The notes under the pieces are model-generated. The model ran no database searches. It had not been told where the DNA came from and saw only the letters and a list, made by a program, of their open reading frames with translations. A program made the position numbers and the translations under genes. Positions 9,151 to 17,180 of a stretch of 64,000 nt of DNA are shown here, piece after piece (within the stretch, counting starts at the first letter, position 1; each line of letters begins with the position of its first letter). The stretch is taken from assembly GCF_047324175.1 (NCBI RefSeq), contig NZ_CP178732.1, forward strand, positions 1,984,001-2,048,000. Direction: 5' to 3'. Source of the DNA: Acerihabitans sp015654925 (GTDB lineage Bacteria; Pseudomonadota; Gammaproteobacteria; Enterobacterales; Enterobacteriaceae).

Positions 9151-10001
9151 ACGATATGTGCGATCAGGAAGTTACCGTACGTGCGATTAACGCACTATCT
9201 CATTGGTTCTCGTCTATTGATACTTGTGTTATCGCTGCCAGTGGCGGGATTGATAGTACGCTACTTTCATATATTGCTCATCAGGCGCTTGAAAACCGGG
9301 TTTTGATTGCGCATTCTTCTTCATCGGCCGTCCCTCATACTGATAGGGAACGCATAGGCCAATATGCCCGCAGATACGGATGGACATTCAGTCAGGTCAA
9401 TGCAGGGGAGCTGGAAGATGAAAACTATATCGATAATCCCGTTAATCGTTGTTATTTTTGCAAAAAATGCTTATTTTCATCCTTAAAAAAATTAAATCAT
9501 GGTCTTATTGTTACTGGCACTAATATTGATGATCTCACTGATTACAGACCAGGACTTATTGCTGCAAAGGAATATGGTATTCGTCAACCTTATGTAGAGC
9601 TAGGCATTGATAAAGCCACCATCCGTGCGATGGCCACTTACTTTAATCTCGATGATTTAAAAGATATTCCTTCATCTCCTTGTCTGGCAAGCCGTATTGA
9701 AACTGGAATCAAAGTAAATGCCAAGGATTTAAATATTATTGATCAAGTTGAAAGTAAATTCAAAAGTCTTTTAAAAACAAAAATTCTCAGGTTCCGTCTG
9801 CATGCACAAAAAACAGTTTTGGAGATAGATAAGGATACTTTGCGCAGATTAAGCAAAGAAAAGAAAAATAAAATAATATCTGATATCACATCTATTTTAA
9901 GTGAAACTGCTCATGGTTATAAGTTGGTTGAAATTTCAACTTATTCTCGCGGCAGTTCTTTTATAGGTGAAAAAATACCGGTGGTTACAGATTATGAATA
10001 A
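9147..10001 (+). CDS. larE: LarE, sulfur transferase for NPN cofactor
   Basis: A 284-residue PP-loop ATPase. LarE adenylates the carboxylates of the LarB product and delivers sulfur to form thiocarboxylates. The PP-loop 'SGGIDST' is at residues 32-38. Cysteines occur at 102, 105 and 108 ('RCYFCKKC') and at 179 ('SSPCLASRIETG'), the last at the position of the sacrificial cysteine of L. plantarum LarE. The extra CxxC suggests the iron-sulfur-cluster type of LarE rather than the self-sacrificing type; that is inferred from cysteine count alone. The ATG at 9147 overlaps the larC stop, and a second ATG at 9156 is possible. Confidence 0.9.
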   Translation: MNDMCDQEVTVRAINALSHWFSSIDTCVIAASGGIDSTLLSYIAHQALENRVLIAHSSSSAVPHTDRERIGQYARRYGWTFSQVNAGELEDENYIDNPVNRCYFCKKCLFSSLKKLNHGLIVTGTNIDDLTDYRPGLIAAKEYGIRQPYVELGIDKATIRAMATYFNLDDLKDIPSSPCLASRIETGIKVNAKDLNIIDQVESKFKSLLKTKILRFRLHAQKTVLEIDKDTLRRLSKEKKNKIISDITSILSETAHGYKLVEISTYSRGSSFIGEKIPVVTDYE

Positions 10002-10662
10002 AAACGGGATCATGCTGGATTTTGATCGTCAGCAAAGATGTGCTGTCGAGGAGGCTATATTTTGCGAGTTTAAGTCAATAAGTCAAATGACTGACATTTT
10101 AAATTTAGCTTTAGAAAATAATCGAAGATTATTACTTACTCGGCTTGATGAAACAAAACTTTTAATGATTCCTGAGATGCTTAGAAAGCACCTGATGTTC
10201 AACCCATTATGCAATTGCGCGGTTTTTGGCGGGGACATTGTAAAACAGGATACGGTCCCATCCATTGCCATTGTTTCCGGCGGAAGTTCTGATGCAAGTG
10301 TATGTTATGAAGCGCAGGTGACCCTCAATTATCATGGGCTCTCTTGCGATCTCTACCAAGATATTGGAGTGGCGGGATTATGGCGACTTCAAGAATGTTT
10401 ACCAGACCTTTTAACTTATAAAATTATCATAGCAGTCGCTGGTATGGAAGCTGCTCTGCCTACTGTTCTTGCTGGATTGGTCAATGCGCCGATAATCGCT
10501 GTACCCACTTCTATTGGTTATGGTGTATCTCATGGCGGAATGGCCGCTCTCCATTCTTGCTTATCCAGCTGCGCGGGCGGATTATTGACGGTTAATATTG
10601 ATAATGGTTTTGGTGCCGCGTTGGCGGCGATAAAAATATATCGTAAATTTATTAACTTATGA
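9994..10662 (+). CDS. larB: LarB, nicotinate adenine dinucleotide carboxylase
   Basis: A 222-residue LarB, which carboxylates and hydrolyses nicotinic acid adenine dinucleotide to pyridinium-3,5-biscarboxylic acid mononucleotide, the first step of NPN synthesis. The C-terminal half is an AIR-carboxylase (PurE-like) fold with 'IVSGGSSDASV', 'AVAGMEAALP', 'VPTSIGYGVSHGG' and 'NIDNGFGAALAA'. I choose ATG 9994, which overlaps the larE stop by eight bases and has GGTGG upstream; a GTG at 9967 would add nine residues. It is the last gene of the operon. The product is slightly shorter than most LarB proteins at the N-terminus. Confidence 0.9.
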   Translation: MNKNGIMLDFDRQQRCAVEEAIFCEFKSISQMTDILNLALENNRRLLLTRLDETKLLMIPEMLRKHLMFNPLCNCAVFGGDIVKQDTVPSIAIVSGGSSDASVCYEAQVTLNYHGLSCDLYQDIGVAGLWRLQECLPDLLTYKIIIAVAGMEAALPTVLAGLVNAPIIAVPTSIGYGVSHGGMAALHSCLSSCAGGLLTVNIDNGFGAALAAIKIYRKFINL

Positions 10663-10759
10663 TTTTATTAATAATTTAGTCTCTGTGTTAGTAATTGTCA
10701 AGATGGCGGAATAGCTTGGCAGATTACCGTTAATAGCCATTTATATGAATTCTTGTTGC

Positions 10760-10790
10760 TTGAAAAATATCTATTTATATTATTTTTCAA
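10760..10790. promoter_or_regulatory. Palindrome upstream of gudX
   Basis: TTGAAAAAT and ATTTTTCAA are perfect nine-base inverted arms separated by 13 AT-rich bases, ending 44 bases before the gudX start. It could be an operator of the gud/gar operon or a weak hairpin ending the lar transcript. No second copy was found to decide. Confidence 0.35.
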
Positions 10791-10834
10791 AGTAAACGGC
10801 ATATTAATTATTATTTCACTTTTGAGGACGCACA

Positions 10835-12178
10835 ATGACCACTATTTCGAATGGTCCCGTCATTACAGATATGAAAGTGATCCCGGTCGCGGGACACGAC
10901 AGCATGCTGCTGAATATCGGCGGAGCCCATAGCGCCTGGTTTACCCGTAATCTCGTAGTGCTGAAAGACAGCGCAGGCCAGACCGGCATAGGAGAGGCCC
11001 CCGGCGGCGAAATCATTCTTGAGTCATTAAGACAGGCGATCCCTCAAGTGGTTGGCAGCGAAGTGGCAAGAATGAATCATGTCGTGCAGCAGGTGCATCT
11101 TGGTAATCAATCATCTGATTTCGCGGCTTTTGGCGGAGGGGCATGGACGTTTGAACTTCGCGTGAATGCGGTCGCTGCATTAGAGGCCGCATTACTGGAC
11201 CTGCTCGGACAGTGCCTGGGGGTACCGGTATGCGAACTTCTCGGACCGGGCAAACAACGCGATGCGGTTACCGTACTTGGCTACTTATTCTACATCGGCG
11301 ATCGCCAGCGTACCGATTTGCCTTATCAGCCGGGCGAAACGGGTAAGCATGAATGGTACCACTTACGTCACCAGGCAGCGATGGACAGCACTGCTGTCGT
11401 CCGGTTAGCCGAGGCTGCACAAGACCGTTATGGCTTCAAGGATTTTAAGCTTAAAGGCGGGGTATTTCCTGGCGAGCAGGAAATTGAGGCGGTGACTGCG
11501 TTACACAATCGTTTCCCAGATGCGCGAATTACCGTTGATCCTAATGGCGCCTGGTTGTTGGATGAGGCCATCCGCTTATGTCAGGGCATGAAAGATGTCC
11601 TGACCTACGCGGAAGATCCTTGCGGCGCCGAACAGGGATTCTCCGGGCGCGAGGTTATGGCTGAATTTCGTCGCGCGACGGGTTTGCCGGTGGCCACCAA
11701 TATGATCGCCACCAATTGGCGGGAAATGAGTCATGCGATAATGCTACATGCAGTGGATATCCCGTTGGCTGACCCGCATTTCTGGACGATGACCGGGGCA
11801 GTTCGCGTCGCACAGCTGTGCAACGACTGGGGACTCACCTGGGGCTGCCATTCCAATAATCATTTCGACGTCTCCCTGGCAATGTTTACCCATGTGGGCG
11901 CGGCCGCGCCGGGTAATCCGACCGCTATTGACACGCACTGGATATGGCAAGAAGGCAATCAGCGCCTGACCAAAGAGCCGCTGCAAATCGTCAACGGCAA
12001 AATCGCGGTACCCGACCGTCCGGGGCTGGGCGTCGAATTGGACTGGCAACAGGTTGAACAGGCGCATGCGCTTTATAAAACGCTACCAGGCGGTGCGCGC
12101 AATGATGCAACCGCCATGCAATACCTGATCCCCGGCTGGAAATTTGACCGGAAACGTCCCGCCTTCGGCCGTTACTGA
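10835..12178 (+). CDS. gudX: Glucarate dehydratase-type enolase-superfamily enzyme (GudX-like)
   Basis: A 447-residue enzyme with the full glucarate dehydratase active site in the same numbering as E. coli GudD: Lys205/Lys207 in 'DFKLKGG', Asp235 and Asn237 in 'VDPNGAW', Glu260 in 'AEDPCGAEQG', Asn289, Asp313 and His339 in 'GCHSNNHFD'. It should dehydrate D-glucarate or L-idarate to 5-keto-4-deoxyglucarate. From memory the N-terminal half ('VVQQVH', 'VPVCELLGPGKQR') matches E. coli GudX more than GudD. GAGG precedes the ATG at 10835. Next come garL, garR and garK, so here the GudX-type protein seems to serve as the pathway dehydratase; no garD or gudD lies in the window. Confidence 0.9.
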   Translation: MTTISNGPVITDMKVIPVAGHDSMLLNIGGAHSAWFTRNLVVLKDSAGQTGIGEAPGGEIILESLRQAIPQVVGSEVARMNHVVQQVHLGNQSSDFAAFGGGAWTFELRVNAVAALEAALLDLLGQCLGVPVCELLGPGKQRDAVTVLGYLFYIGDRQRTDLPYQPGETGKHEWYHLRHQAAMDSTAVVRLAEAAQDRYGFKDFKLKGGVFPGEQEIEAVTALHNRFPDARITVDPNGAWLLDEAIRLCQGMKDVLTYAEDPCGAEQGFSGREVMAEFRRATGLPVATNMIATNWREMSHAIMLHAVDIPLADPHFWTMTGAVRVAQLCNDWGLTWGCHSNNHFDVSLAMFTHVGAAAPGNPTAIDTHWIWQEGNQRLTKEPLQIVNGKIAVPDRPGLGVELDWQQVEQAHALYKTLPGGARNDATAMQYLIPGWKFDRKRPAFGRY

Positions 12179-12249
12179 TTTTCTGCTGATTAACGCGATG
12201 ATGGCATTTGTGTCATTTGAAAAGCGTTACATGACAATGAGGTTTTATG

Positions 12250-13020
12250 ATGAGTAACCTAATACTACCAAACCGTTTTCGTCAACGTTTGCTGGGTGGC
12301 GAAACGCTTATTGGCTGCTGGTGCGCACTCGCTAATCCAGTGACCACCGAAGTGCTGGGCCTGGCGGGATTCGACTGGCTGGTACTGGACGGCGAACATG
12401 CGCCCAATGACGTCGCCACTTTTGTTCCGCAATTGATGGCGCTTAAAGTCAGCCATAGCGCGCCGGTGGTGCGCCCGCCCACCAATGAGCCGGTGATTAT
12501 CAAACGCCTGCTGGATATTGGTTTTTATAATTTCCTGATCCCGTTTGTCGAAACCGAAGAGCAGGCCCTGCGCGCGGTGGCCTCCACCCGTTATCCGCCC
12601 GCCGGTATTCGCGGAGTGTCGGTTTCCCATCGTTCCAATATGTTCGGCACCGTGCCGGACTACAACGCCACCATCAACGACAACATCACCGTGCTGGTGC
12701 AAATTGAAAGCCAGGAAGGGGTGGACAATATCGACGCCATCGCCGCTGTTGACGGCGTGGACGGTATTTTCGTCGGCCCGGGCGATTTATCCGCCGCGTT
12801 AGGTTACCTGGGACAGCCGGGCCATGAGAACGTGCAAAGCGCGATCCGCCATATCTTTACCCGCGCCAAGGCCCATGGCAAACCCAGCGGCATCTTGGCG
12901 CCGGCGGAAGCCGACGCCCGCCGCTACCTGGAATGGGGCGCGACCTTCGTCGCGGTCGGCAGCGATTTGGGCGTATTCCGCGGCGGCACCCAGGCTTTAT
13001 GCGACAAGTTTATAAAATAA
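12250..13020 (+). CDS. garL: 5-keto-4-deoxy-D-glucarate aldolase
   Basis: A 256-residue GarL, the same length as the E. coli enzyme, splitting 5-keto-4-deoxyglucarate into pyruvate and tartronate semialdehyde. His50 ('LDGEHAPND'), Arg75, Glu153 ('QIESQEG') and Asp179 ('GPGDL') are in the GarL positions. Two ATGs overlap (12247 and 12250); the second has GAGG seven bases upstream and gives the GarL length. It sits between gudX and garR, completing the standard order of reactions. It is a paralogue of the aldolase at 2367, which has drifted in several active-site neighbours. Confidence 0.95.
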   Translation: MSNLILPNRFRQRLLGGETLIGCWCALANPVTTEVLGLAGFDWLVLDGEHAPNDVATFVPQLMALKVSHSAPVVRPPTNEPVIIKRLLDIGFYNFLIPFVETEEQALRAVASTRYPPAGIRGVSVSHRSNMFGTVPDYNATINDNITVLVQIESQEGVDNIDAIAAVDGVDGIFVGPGDLSAALGYLGQPGHENVQSAIRHIFTRAKAHGKPSGILAPAEADARRYLEWGATFVAVGSDLGVFRGGTQALCDKFIK

Positions 13021-13080
13021 CGGACAAGGCGCAGTTGACGCGCCCTACATTTTTTTAACAAGCGTTAAGAGGTGACCATC

Positions 13081-13968
13081 ATGAAAATTGGCTTTATTGG
13101 CTTAGGCATCATGGGAAAGCCCATGAGCAAAAACCTGCTGAAAGCAGGTTATTCATTAGTGGTACTGGATCGCAATACCGAAGCGGTAGCGGACGTGGTC
13201 GCGGCCGGGGCGACCTCTGCCGACACGGCGAAGGCCGTGGCCGAACAAACCGATATCATTATCACCATGCTGCCGAACTCTCCGCATGTCAAAGAGGTGG
13301 TGCTGGGCGAAAACGGCGTGGTTGAAGGCGCGAAAGCCGGCACCGTGGTCATCGACATGAGCTCTATTGCCCCGTTGGCCAGCCGTGAAATCGCCGTTGC
13401 CCTGGCGGAAAAAGGCATTGATATGCTCGATGCCCCGGTTAGCGGCGGCGAACCGAAGGCCATCGATGGTACTTTGTCCGTGATGGTCGGCGGTGGCGAG
13501 GCTTTGTTCAACAAACACGTCGAATTGCTGAAAGCCATGGCGGGTTCCGTGGTGCATACCGGTGATATCGGCGCCGGCAACGTGACCAAACTGGCCAACC
13601 AGGTGATTGTGGCGCTGAATATCGCCGCCATGTCCGAAGCCCTGGTGCTGGCAACCAAAGCCGGCGTCGATCCGGAAAAAGTATTCCAGGCCATTCGCGG
13701 CGGACTGGCGGGCAGCACGGTGCTGGAAGCCAAGGCGCCGATGGTGTTGGATCGCAACTTCAAGCCGGGTTTCCGCATCGATTTGCATATAAAAGATCTG
13801 GCCAATGCCTTGGATACGTCCCACGGCGTAGGTGCGCAACTGCCATTGACCGCGGTGGTAATGGAAATGATGCAATCACTGAAGCAAGACGATTTGGGCA
13901 ATGCGGATCACAGCGCCCTGGCTTGTTATTATGAAAAATTGGCCAAGGTTGAAGTTAAGCGGCGTTAA
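13081..13968 (+). CDS. garR: Tartronate semialdehyde reductase
   Basis: A 295-residue beta-hydroxyacid dehydrogenase that reduces tartronate semialdehyde to D-glycerate with NAD(P)H. The N-terminus has the Rossmann motif 'GFIGLGIMG', followed by 'DAPVSGGEPKAIDGTL' (substrate loop) and catalytic Lys170 in 'GNVTKLANQ'. The ATG at 13081 has AAGAGGTG six bases upstream; a GTG at 13072 lies inside that ribosome site and is unlikely. It follows garL by 60 bases. It is very close to E. coli GarR in length and motifs. A long reading frame on the opposite strand is a shadow of its GC-rich codons. Confidence 0.95.
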   Translation: MKIGFIGLGIMGKPMSKNLLKAGYSLVVLDRNTEAVADVVAAGATSADTAKAVAEQTDIIITMLPNSPHVKEVVLGENGVVEGAKAGTVVIDMSSIAPLASREIAVALAEKGIDMLDAPVSGGEPKAIDGTLSVMVGGGEALFNKHVELLKAMAGSVVHTGDIGAGNVTKLANQVIVALNIAAMSEALVLATKAGVDPEKVFQAIRGGLAGSTVLEAKAPMVLDRNFKPGFRIDLHIKDLANALDTSHGVGAQLPLTAVVMEMMQSLKQDDLGNADHSALACYYEKLAKVEVKRR

Positions 13969-14050
13969 TGGCTCGGGCGCAGCGGCGCTCCCCCATCAGG
14001 CGGTGAAATAGCCATTTCGCCGGCTTCAGATCAACAGGCGCAGGTAGTCT

Positions 14051-15193
14051 ATGAAAATAGTAATCGCACCGGATTCTTACAAAGAAAGTTTGTCTGCTCT
14101 AGATGTCGCTACGCAGATAGAACAGGGATTTCGTGATGTGTTTCCCGATGCCCATTACGTTAAACTGCCGGTGGCGGACGGCGGCGAGGGTACCGTAGAG
14201 GCCATGGTCGCGGCCACCCGCGGCAACATTGTCGATGTCAGGGTCACCGGGCCGCTTGGCGAGCAGGTGGACAGCTTTTTCGGCCTGTCCGGCGATAAGC
14301 AAACCGCATTTATCGAAATGGCCGCCGCCAGCGGTCTGGTGCTGGTGCATGCCTGCGACCGCAATCCGCTGTTAACCACCTCCTTTGGCACCGGCGAACT
14401 GATCCGCTGCGCCCTGGATCATGGCGTTAAACACTGCATTATCGGCATCGGCGGCAGCGCCACCAATGACGGAGGCGCGGGCATGGTGCAGGCGCTGGGC
14501 GGCGGACTGCTCGACGGGCAGGGCCGGCAAATCGGCTACGGCGGCGGCGAGCTGGATAAACTGGCGCGTATCGATATCGCCAACCTGGACCCACGCATTA
14601 AGACTTGCCGTTTCGAGGTGGCCTGCGATGTCACCAATCCGCTGACCGGGAGTGAGGGCGCCACGGCCATTTTCGGCCCGCAGAAAGGGGCTACCCCCGC
14701 GATGATCAAGCAATTGGACGCTTCCCTCAAGCACTACGCGGCGATCATCAAGCGCGATCTGGATAAAGACGTCGAACATATCCCCGGCGCGGGTGCGGCC
14801 GGCGGCATGGGCGCGGGTTTACAGGCGTTTTGCGGCGCGGAGCTGCGCAAAGGGATTGAAATCGTCACCGATGCATTGGGACTGGATGCGCTGATCAGGG
14901 ATGCCACCCTGGTGATTACCGGGGAAGGACGCATCGACAGCCAGACCATCCACGGCAAAGTGCCAATGGGTGTGGCGCAGATCGCCAAAAGGTATAACAA
15001 ACCGGTTATCGGTATCGCCGGCAGCCTGAGCGCCGACGTTGGCGTGGTACACCGGCACGGCCTGGACGCCGTGTTCAGCGTACTGTTTGAAATTTGTACG
15101 CTCGAAGACGCGTTGGGCAATGCCGCGCGTAATATCCGGATGGCCGCACGAAATATTGCCGCTATTATAAAATTGGCACGGGCGATATCTTAA
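14051..15193 (+). CDS. garK: Glycerate 2-kinase
   Basis: A 380-residue class II glycerate kinase that phosphorylates D-glycerate to 2-phosphoglycerate, the last step of the glucarate/galactarate pathway. Marks are 'IAPDSYKESLSA' at the N-terminus, 'PVADGGEGT', 'GIGGSATNDGG', 'CDVTNPLTG', 'GAGAAGGMG' and 'VITGEGRIDSQT'. The ATG at 14051 lies 82 bases after garR and shares its strand and GC-rich composition. With gudX, garL and garR it forms a complete dehydratase-to-kinase set. No transporter lies in this operon, so uptake would depend on one of the ACS porters elsewhere. Confidence 0.95.
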   Translation: MKIVIAPDSYKESLSALDVATQIEQGFRDVFPDAHYVKLPVADGGEGTVEAMVAATRGNIVDVRVTGPLGEQVDSFFGLSGDKQTAFIEMAAASGLVLVHACDRNPLLTTSFGTGELIRCALDHGVKHCIIGIGGSATNDGGAGMVQALGGGLLDGQGRQIGYGGGELDKLARIDIANLDPRIKTCRFEVACDVTNPLTGSEGATAIFGPQKGATPAMIKQLDASLKHYAAIIKRDLDKDVEHIPGAGAAGGMGAGLQAFCGAELRKGIEIVTDALGLDALIRDATLVITGEGRIDSQTIHGKVPMGVAQIAKRYNKPVIGIAGSLSADVGVVHRHGLDAVFSVLFEICTLEDALGNAARNIRMAARNIAAIIKLARAIS

Positions 15194-15532
15194 ATTTCTG
15201 TTGTTAACAATCGCTTATCCGTTGATTTTTTATTTACAGGATAGTCAGATTGTTTCAATTAACTGAGGCTATTCTTCTTGTTGAATTTGCCCTAAGCGAT
15301 TGGAGAACGCTTCAAATATAATAGAGTCCATATGGGTAAATCCTGCGGATTCAAACGTCGTTTTGTTAATGTTCCGTGGCTTCCAATATTCGAGGTGATG
15401 AGGACTCAATTTAGCATAAGCATACAGTGTTACGATGACTATCCTCCCTAAAGCGGTGAATGCAGTAGAACGATTTTTACTTTTACGTTAGTGGTTATCC
15501 GTTGCATGACGATTTCCACGAAAAGGAAAAAA
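15194..15532. other. Intergenic region with gene fragment
   Basis: This 339-base gap separates garK from the Ldh_2 dehydrogenase and is AT-rich compared with both. Its main content is the start-less reading frame at 15269-15487 on the minus strand, listed separately. I see no clear terminator for garK. Confidence 0.4.
15269..15487 (-). pseudogene. Start-less 72-codon fragment, unrecognised
   Basis: The minus strand is open for 72 codons to a TAG at 15269. It has a protein-like composition, for example 'YAYAKLSPHHLEYWKPRN' and 'ESAGFTHMDSIIFEAFSNR'. The N-terminal 50 codons contain no ATG, GTG or TTG, so it is not a complete gene. I do not recognise the family. It may be the 3' end of a gene lost by rearrangement, or a chance open frame. 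Confidence 0.3.
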
Positions 15533-16564
15533 ATGAAAAAACTAGATGTAGAAGACGCGAAGAGCATGACCGTCAGTTTGTTGATGGGCCGCGGCCTGCA
15601 GGCGGCCTACGCGGAAGATATGGCGCATATTATTATCGAAAGCGATCTCATGGGCCATCGTACCCACGGGTTGGCAATGCTGCCGATCTACCTTGACCGG
15701 TTAAAAGAAGGCCACATTGCCACAGCCGGCGATATTACCGTTGTGCAAGACTTACCCTCCGCCTTCATCTGGCAGGCGCATCGGCTGCCGGGCGCCTATG
15801 TCGTCAGGCGGGCACTCGCGGCATTGTATGAAAAAGCCAAATCCAATCCCGTGGTGACGGCGAGCATCGCCAATTGCTCCCATATCGGCAGCCTGCAGGC
15901 CTACCTTGAAGAACCTGCACGGCGTGGCTATCTGACGTTGATGATGGTAACGGATCCTGGTGTTGCTTCTGTCGCGCCATTTGGAGGCTGCGACCCGGTA
16001 TTGACCTCGAATCCGATAGCGGTCGGTATTCCTACGCTTGTCGATCCGATCCTGATCGATCAATGCACCTCCCTCGTTTCAAATGCTCAAATTAAAGCCG
16101 CTGATAAATCCCGGCCGCTGCCGGGGAACTGGGTGGCAGATAATAAGGGAAAACCTTCAAACGACCCAACTGCGTTTACGGCAACTCCCCCGGGAACGAT
16201 CATGCCCCTTGGCGGGGAGGACTTCGGCTACAAGGGCTTCGGGTTCGGTATTATGGTGGAAGCTTTTGCCTTGGCGCTTTCCGGATATGGCCGGAAAACG
16301 CCAAGGCAGCGCGGCGCGCAGGGCGTTTTTCTACAATTTATTGATCCAGAATTTTTCGCAGGCCGGCAAGCGTTTCTGGAAGAAACAACCGATTTCGTGC
16401 GCCGATGCAAAGCAAGCCGCGTCGCCGAGGGTAAACAGAGTATTCGACTGCCGGGAGAGCGGGCGCTGTCAGAAAAGGCACGCCAGCTTAAGGAAGGGCT
16501 AGACATTGATGACGTTCTTTGGGCCAGGCTATCCGAATTGTCCCAAGCCGAAAAATCCCGTTAA
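15533..16564 (+). CDS. Ldh_2-family (malate/lactate/ureidoglycolate type) dehydrogenase
   Basis: A 343-residue NAD(P)H-dependent oxidoreductase of the LDH2/malate dehydrogenase family (AllD, YiaK and ComC relatives). The signature 'GHRTHGLAMLPIYLDRL' (about residues 41-57) carries the catalytic histidine region. 'SHIGSLQAYLE', 'GGCDPVLTSNPIAVGIPT' and a late 'GYKGFGFG' also fit. The family interconverts 2-oxoacids and 2-hydroxyacids, or reduces cyclic imines. I choose ATG 15533, with AAGGAA five bases upstream; upstream in-frame starts give an unlike-family extension. It converges with the RidA-MHS pair. RidA proteins hydrolyse enamines/imines, so an imino or keto acid substrate would fit, but this is only contextual. 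Confidence 0.8.
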   Translation: MKKLDVEDAKSMTVSLLMGRGLQAAYAEDMAHIIIESDLMGHRTHGLAMLPIYLDRLKEGHIATAGDITVVQDLPSAFIWQAHRLPGAYVVRRALAALYEKAKSNPVVTASIANCSHIGSLQAYLEEPARRGYLTLMMVTDPGVASVAPFGGCDPVLTSNPIAVGIPTLVDPILIDQCTSLVSNAQIKAADKSRPLPGNWVADNKGKPSNDPTAFTATPPGTIMPLGGEDFGYKGFGFGIMVEAFALALSGYGRKTPRQRGAQGVFLQFIDPEFFAGRQAFLEETTDFVRRCKASRVAEGKQSIRLPGERALSEKARQLKEGLDIDDVLWARLSELSQAEKSR

Positions 16565-16769
16565 GGCCGTCAGCACCAAATGCCGCCGTGGGTCAAAAGC
16601 GCTATTACATCCCAATGAGGGGGATGGTGGTTATTGCGCCTTTTAACCCAATATTATCGAGTCCGGCCGGACCGGGGGCGCGACGTCGCCGAGCGTCGCG
16701 GCAGAATTGGTGGCCAGCGCGACGCTTGGAACCCGGTGAAACATCATTCCTTATAAATCGCCTCCTGCC

Positions 16770-17180
16770 CTAGGGGCATTCTGCGTGAGTCATACGGGCC
16801 AATATGGCCTCCACCTCAACAAAATCATCCTGATTGAGCGCTGATACTTCAACAATGGTCCGGGGTGGGAAAGGATTATTTGCCCAGCGCTCCTGTTGAA
16901 CTTCATTTACCATCGGACGGTAGCGTTTCATATCGGTGACAAATACGGTCAGGCGGACTACATGCCGCATATCCAGCCCTACCGAGGCCGCGGCGGCTTC
17001 AATATTAATAAATACCTGGTGGATACGCTGCCGTTCATCGGCCACCAGTTGATTGGTTTGCGGCAAGATTCCGCGCATTCCGGCCAGGAATACCAGACTG
17101 CCGGTATCCGCCAGCATATTCCAGGGACCGGTGGGTTTGAACATCGCCGGAGGAGAGTGGTATGCGGGTATCGACATCAT
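16770..17180 (-). CDS. RidA/YjgF-family protein
   Basis: A 136-residue Rid-family protein; RidA members hydrolyse reactive enamine/imine intermediates to keto acids. It keeps 'FLAGMRGILP', the central 'AAAASVGLDMRHVVRLTVFVTDM' region in pattern, and a C-terminal 'PPRTIVEVSALNQDDFVEVEAIL' region whose Arg resembles the catalytic arginine in the family's P-x-R-x3-E motif. Its start follows immediately on the stop of the MHS transporter gene, so the two are co-transcribed and probably coupled. It is likely accessory to use of whatever that transporter brings in. The specific Rid subfamily is not decided. Confidence 0.85.
   Translation of the reverse strand: MMSIPAYHSPPAMFKPTGPWNMLADTGSLVFLAGMRGILPQTNQLVADERQRIHQVFINIEAAAASVGLDMRHVVRLTVFVTDMKRYRPMVNEVQQERWANNPFPPRTIVEVSALNQDDFVEVEAILARMTHAECP

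Noticed and set aside
13149..13901. 250- and 239-codon minus-strand frames opposite garR
   Set aside because: They lie wholly inside the well-supported garR gene and are antisense shadows of its GC-rich third positions.
14734..15120. Minus-strand frame opposite garK
   Set aside because: It is antisense to conserved garK sequence and has no family features.
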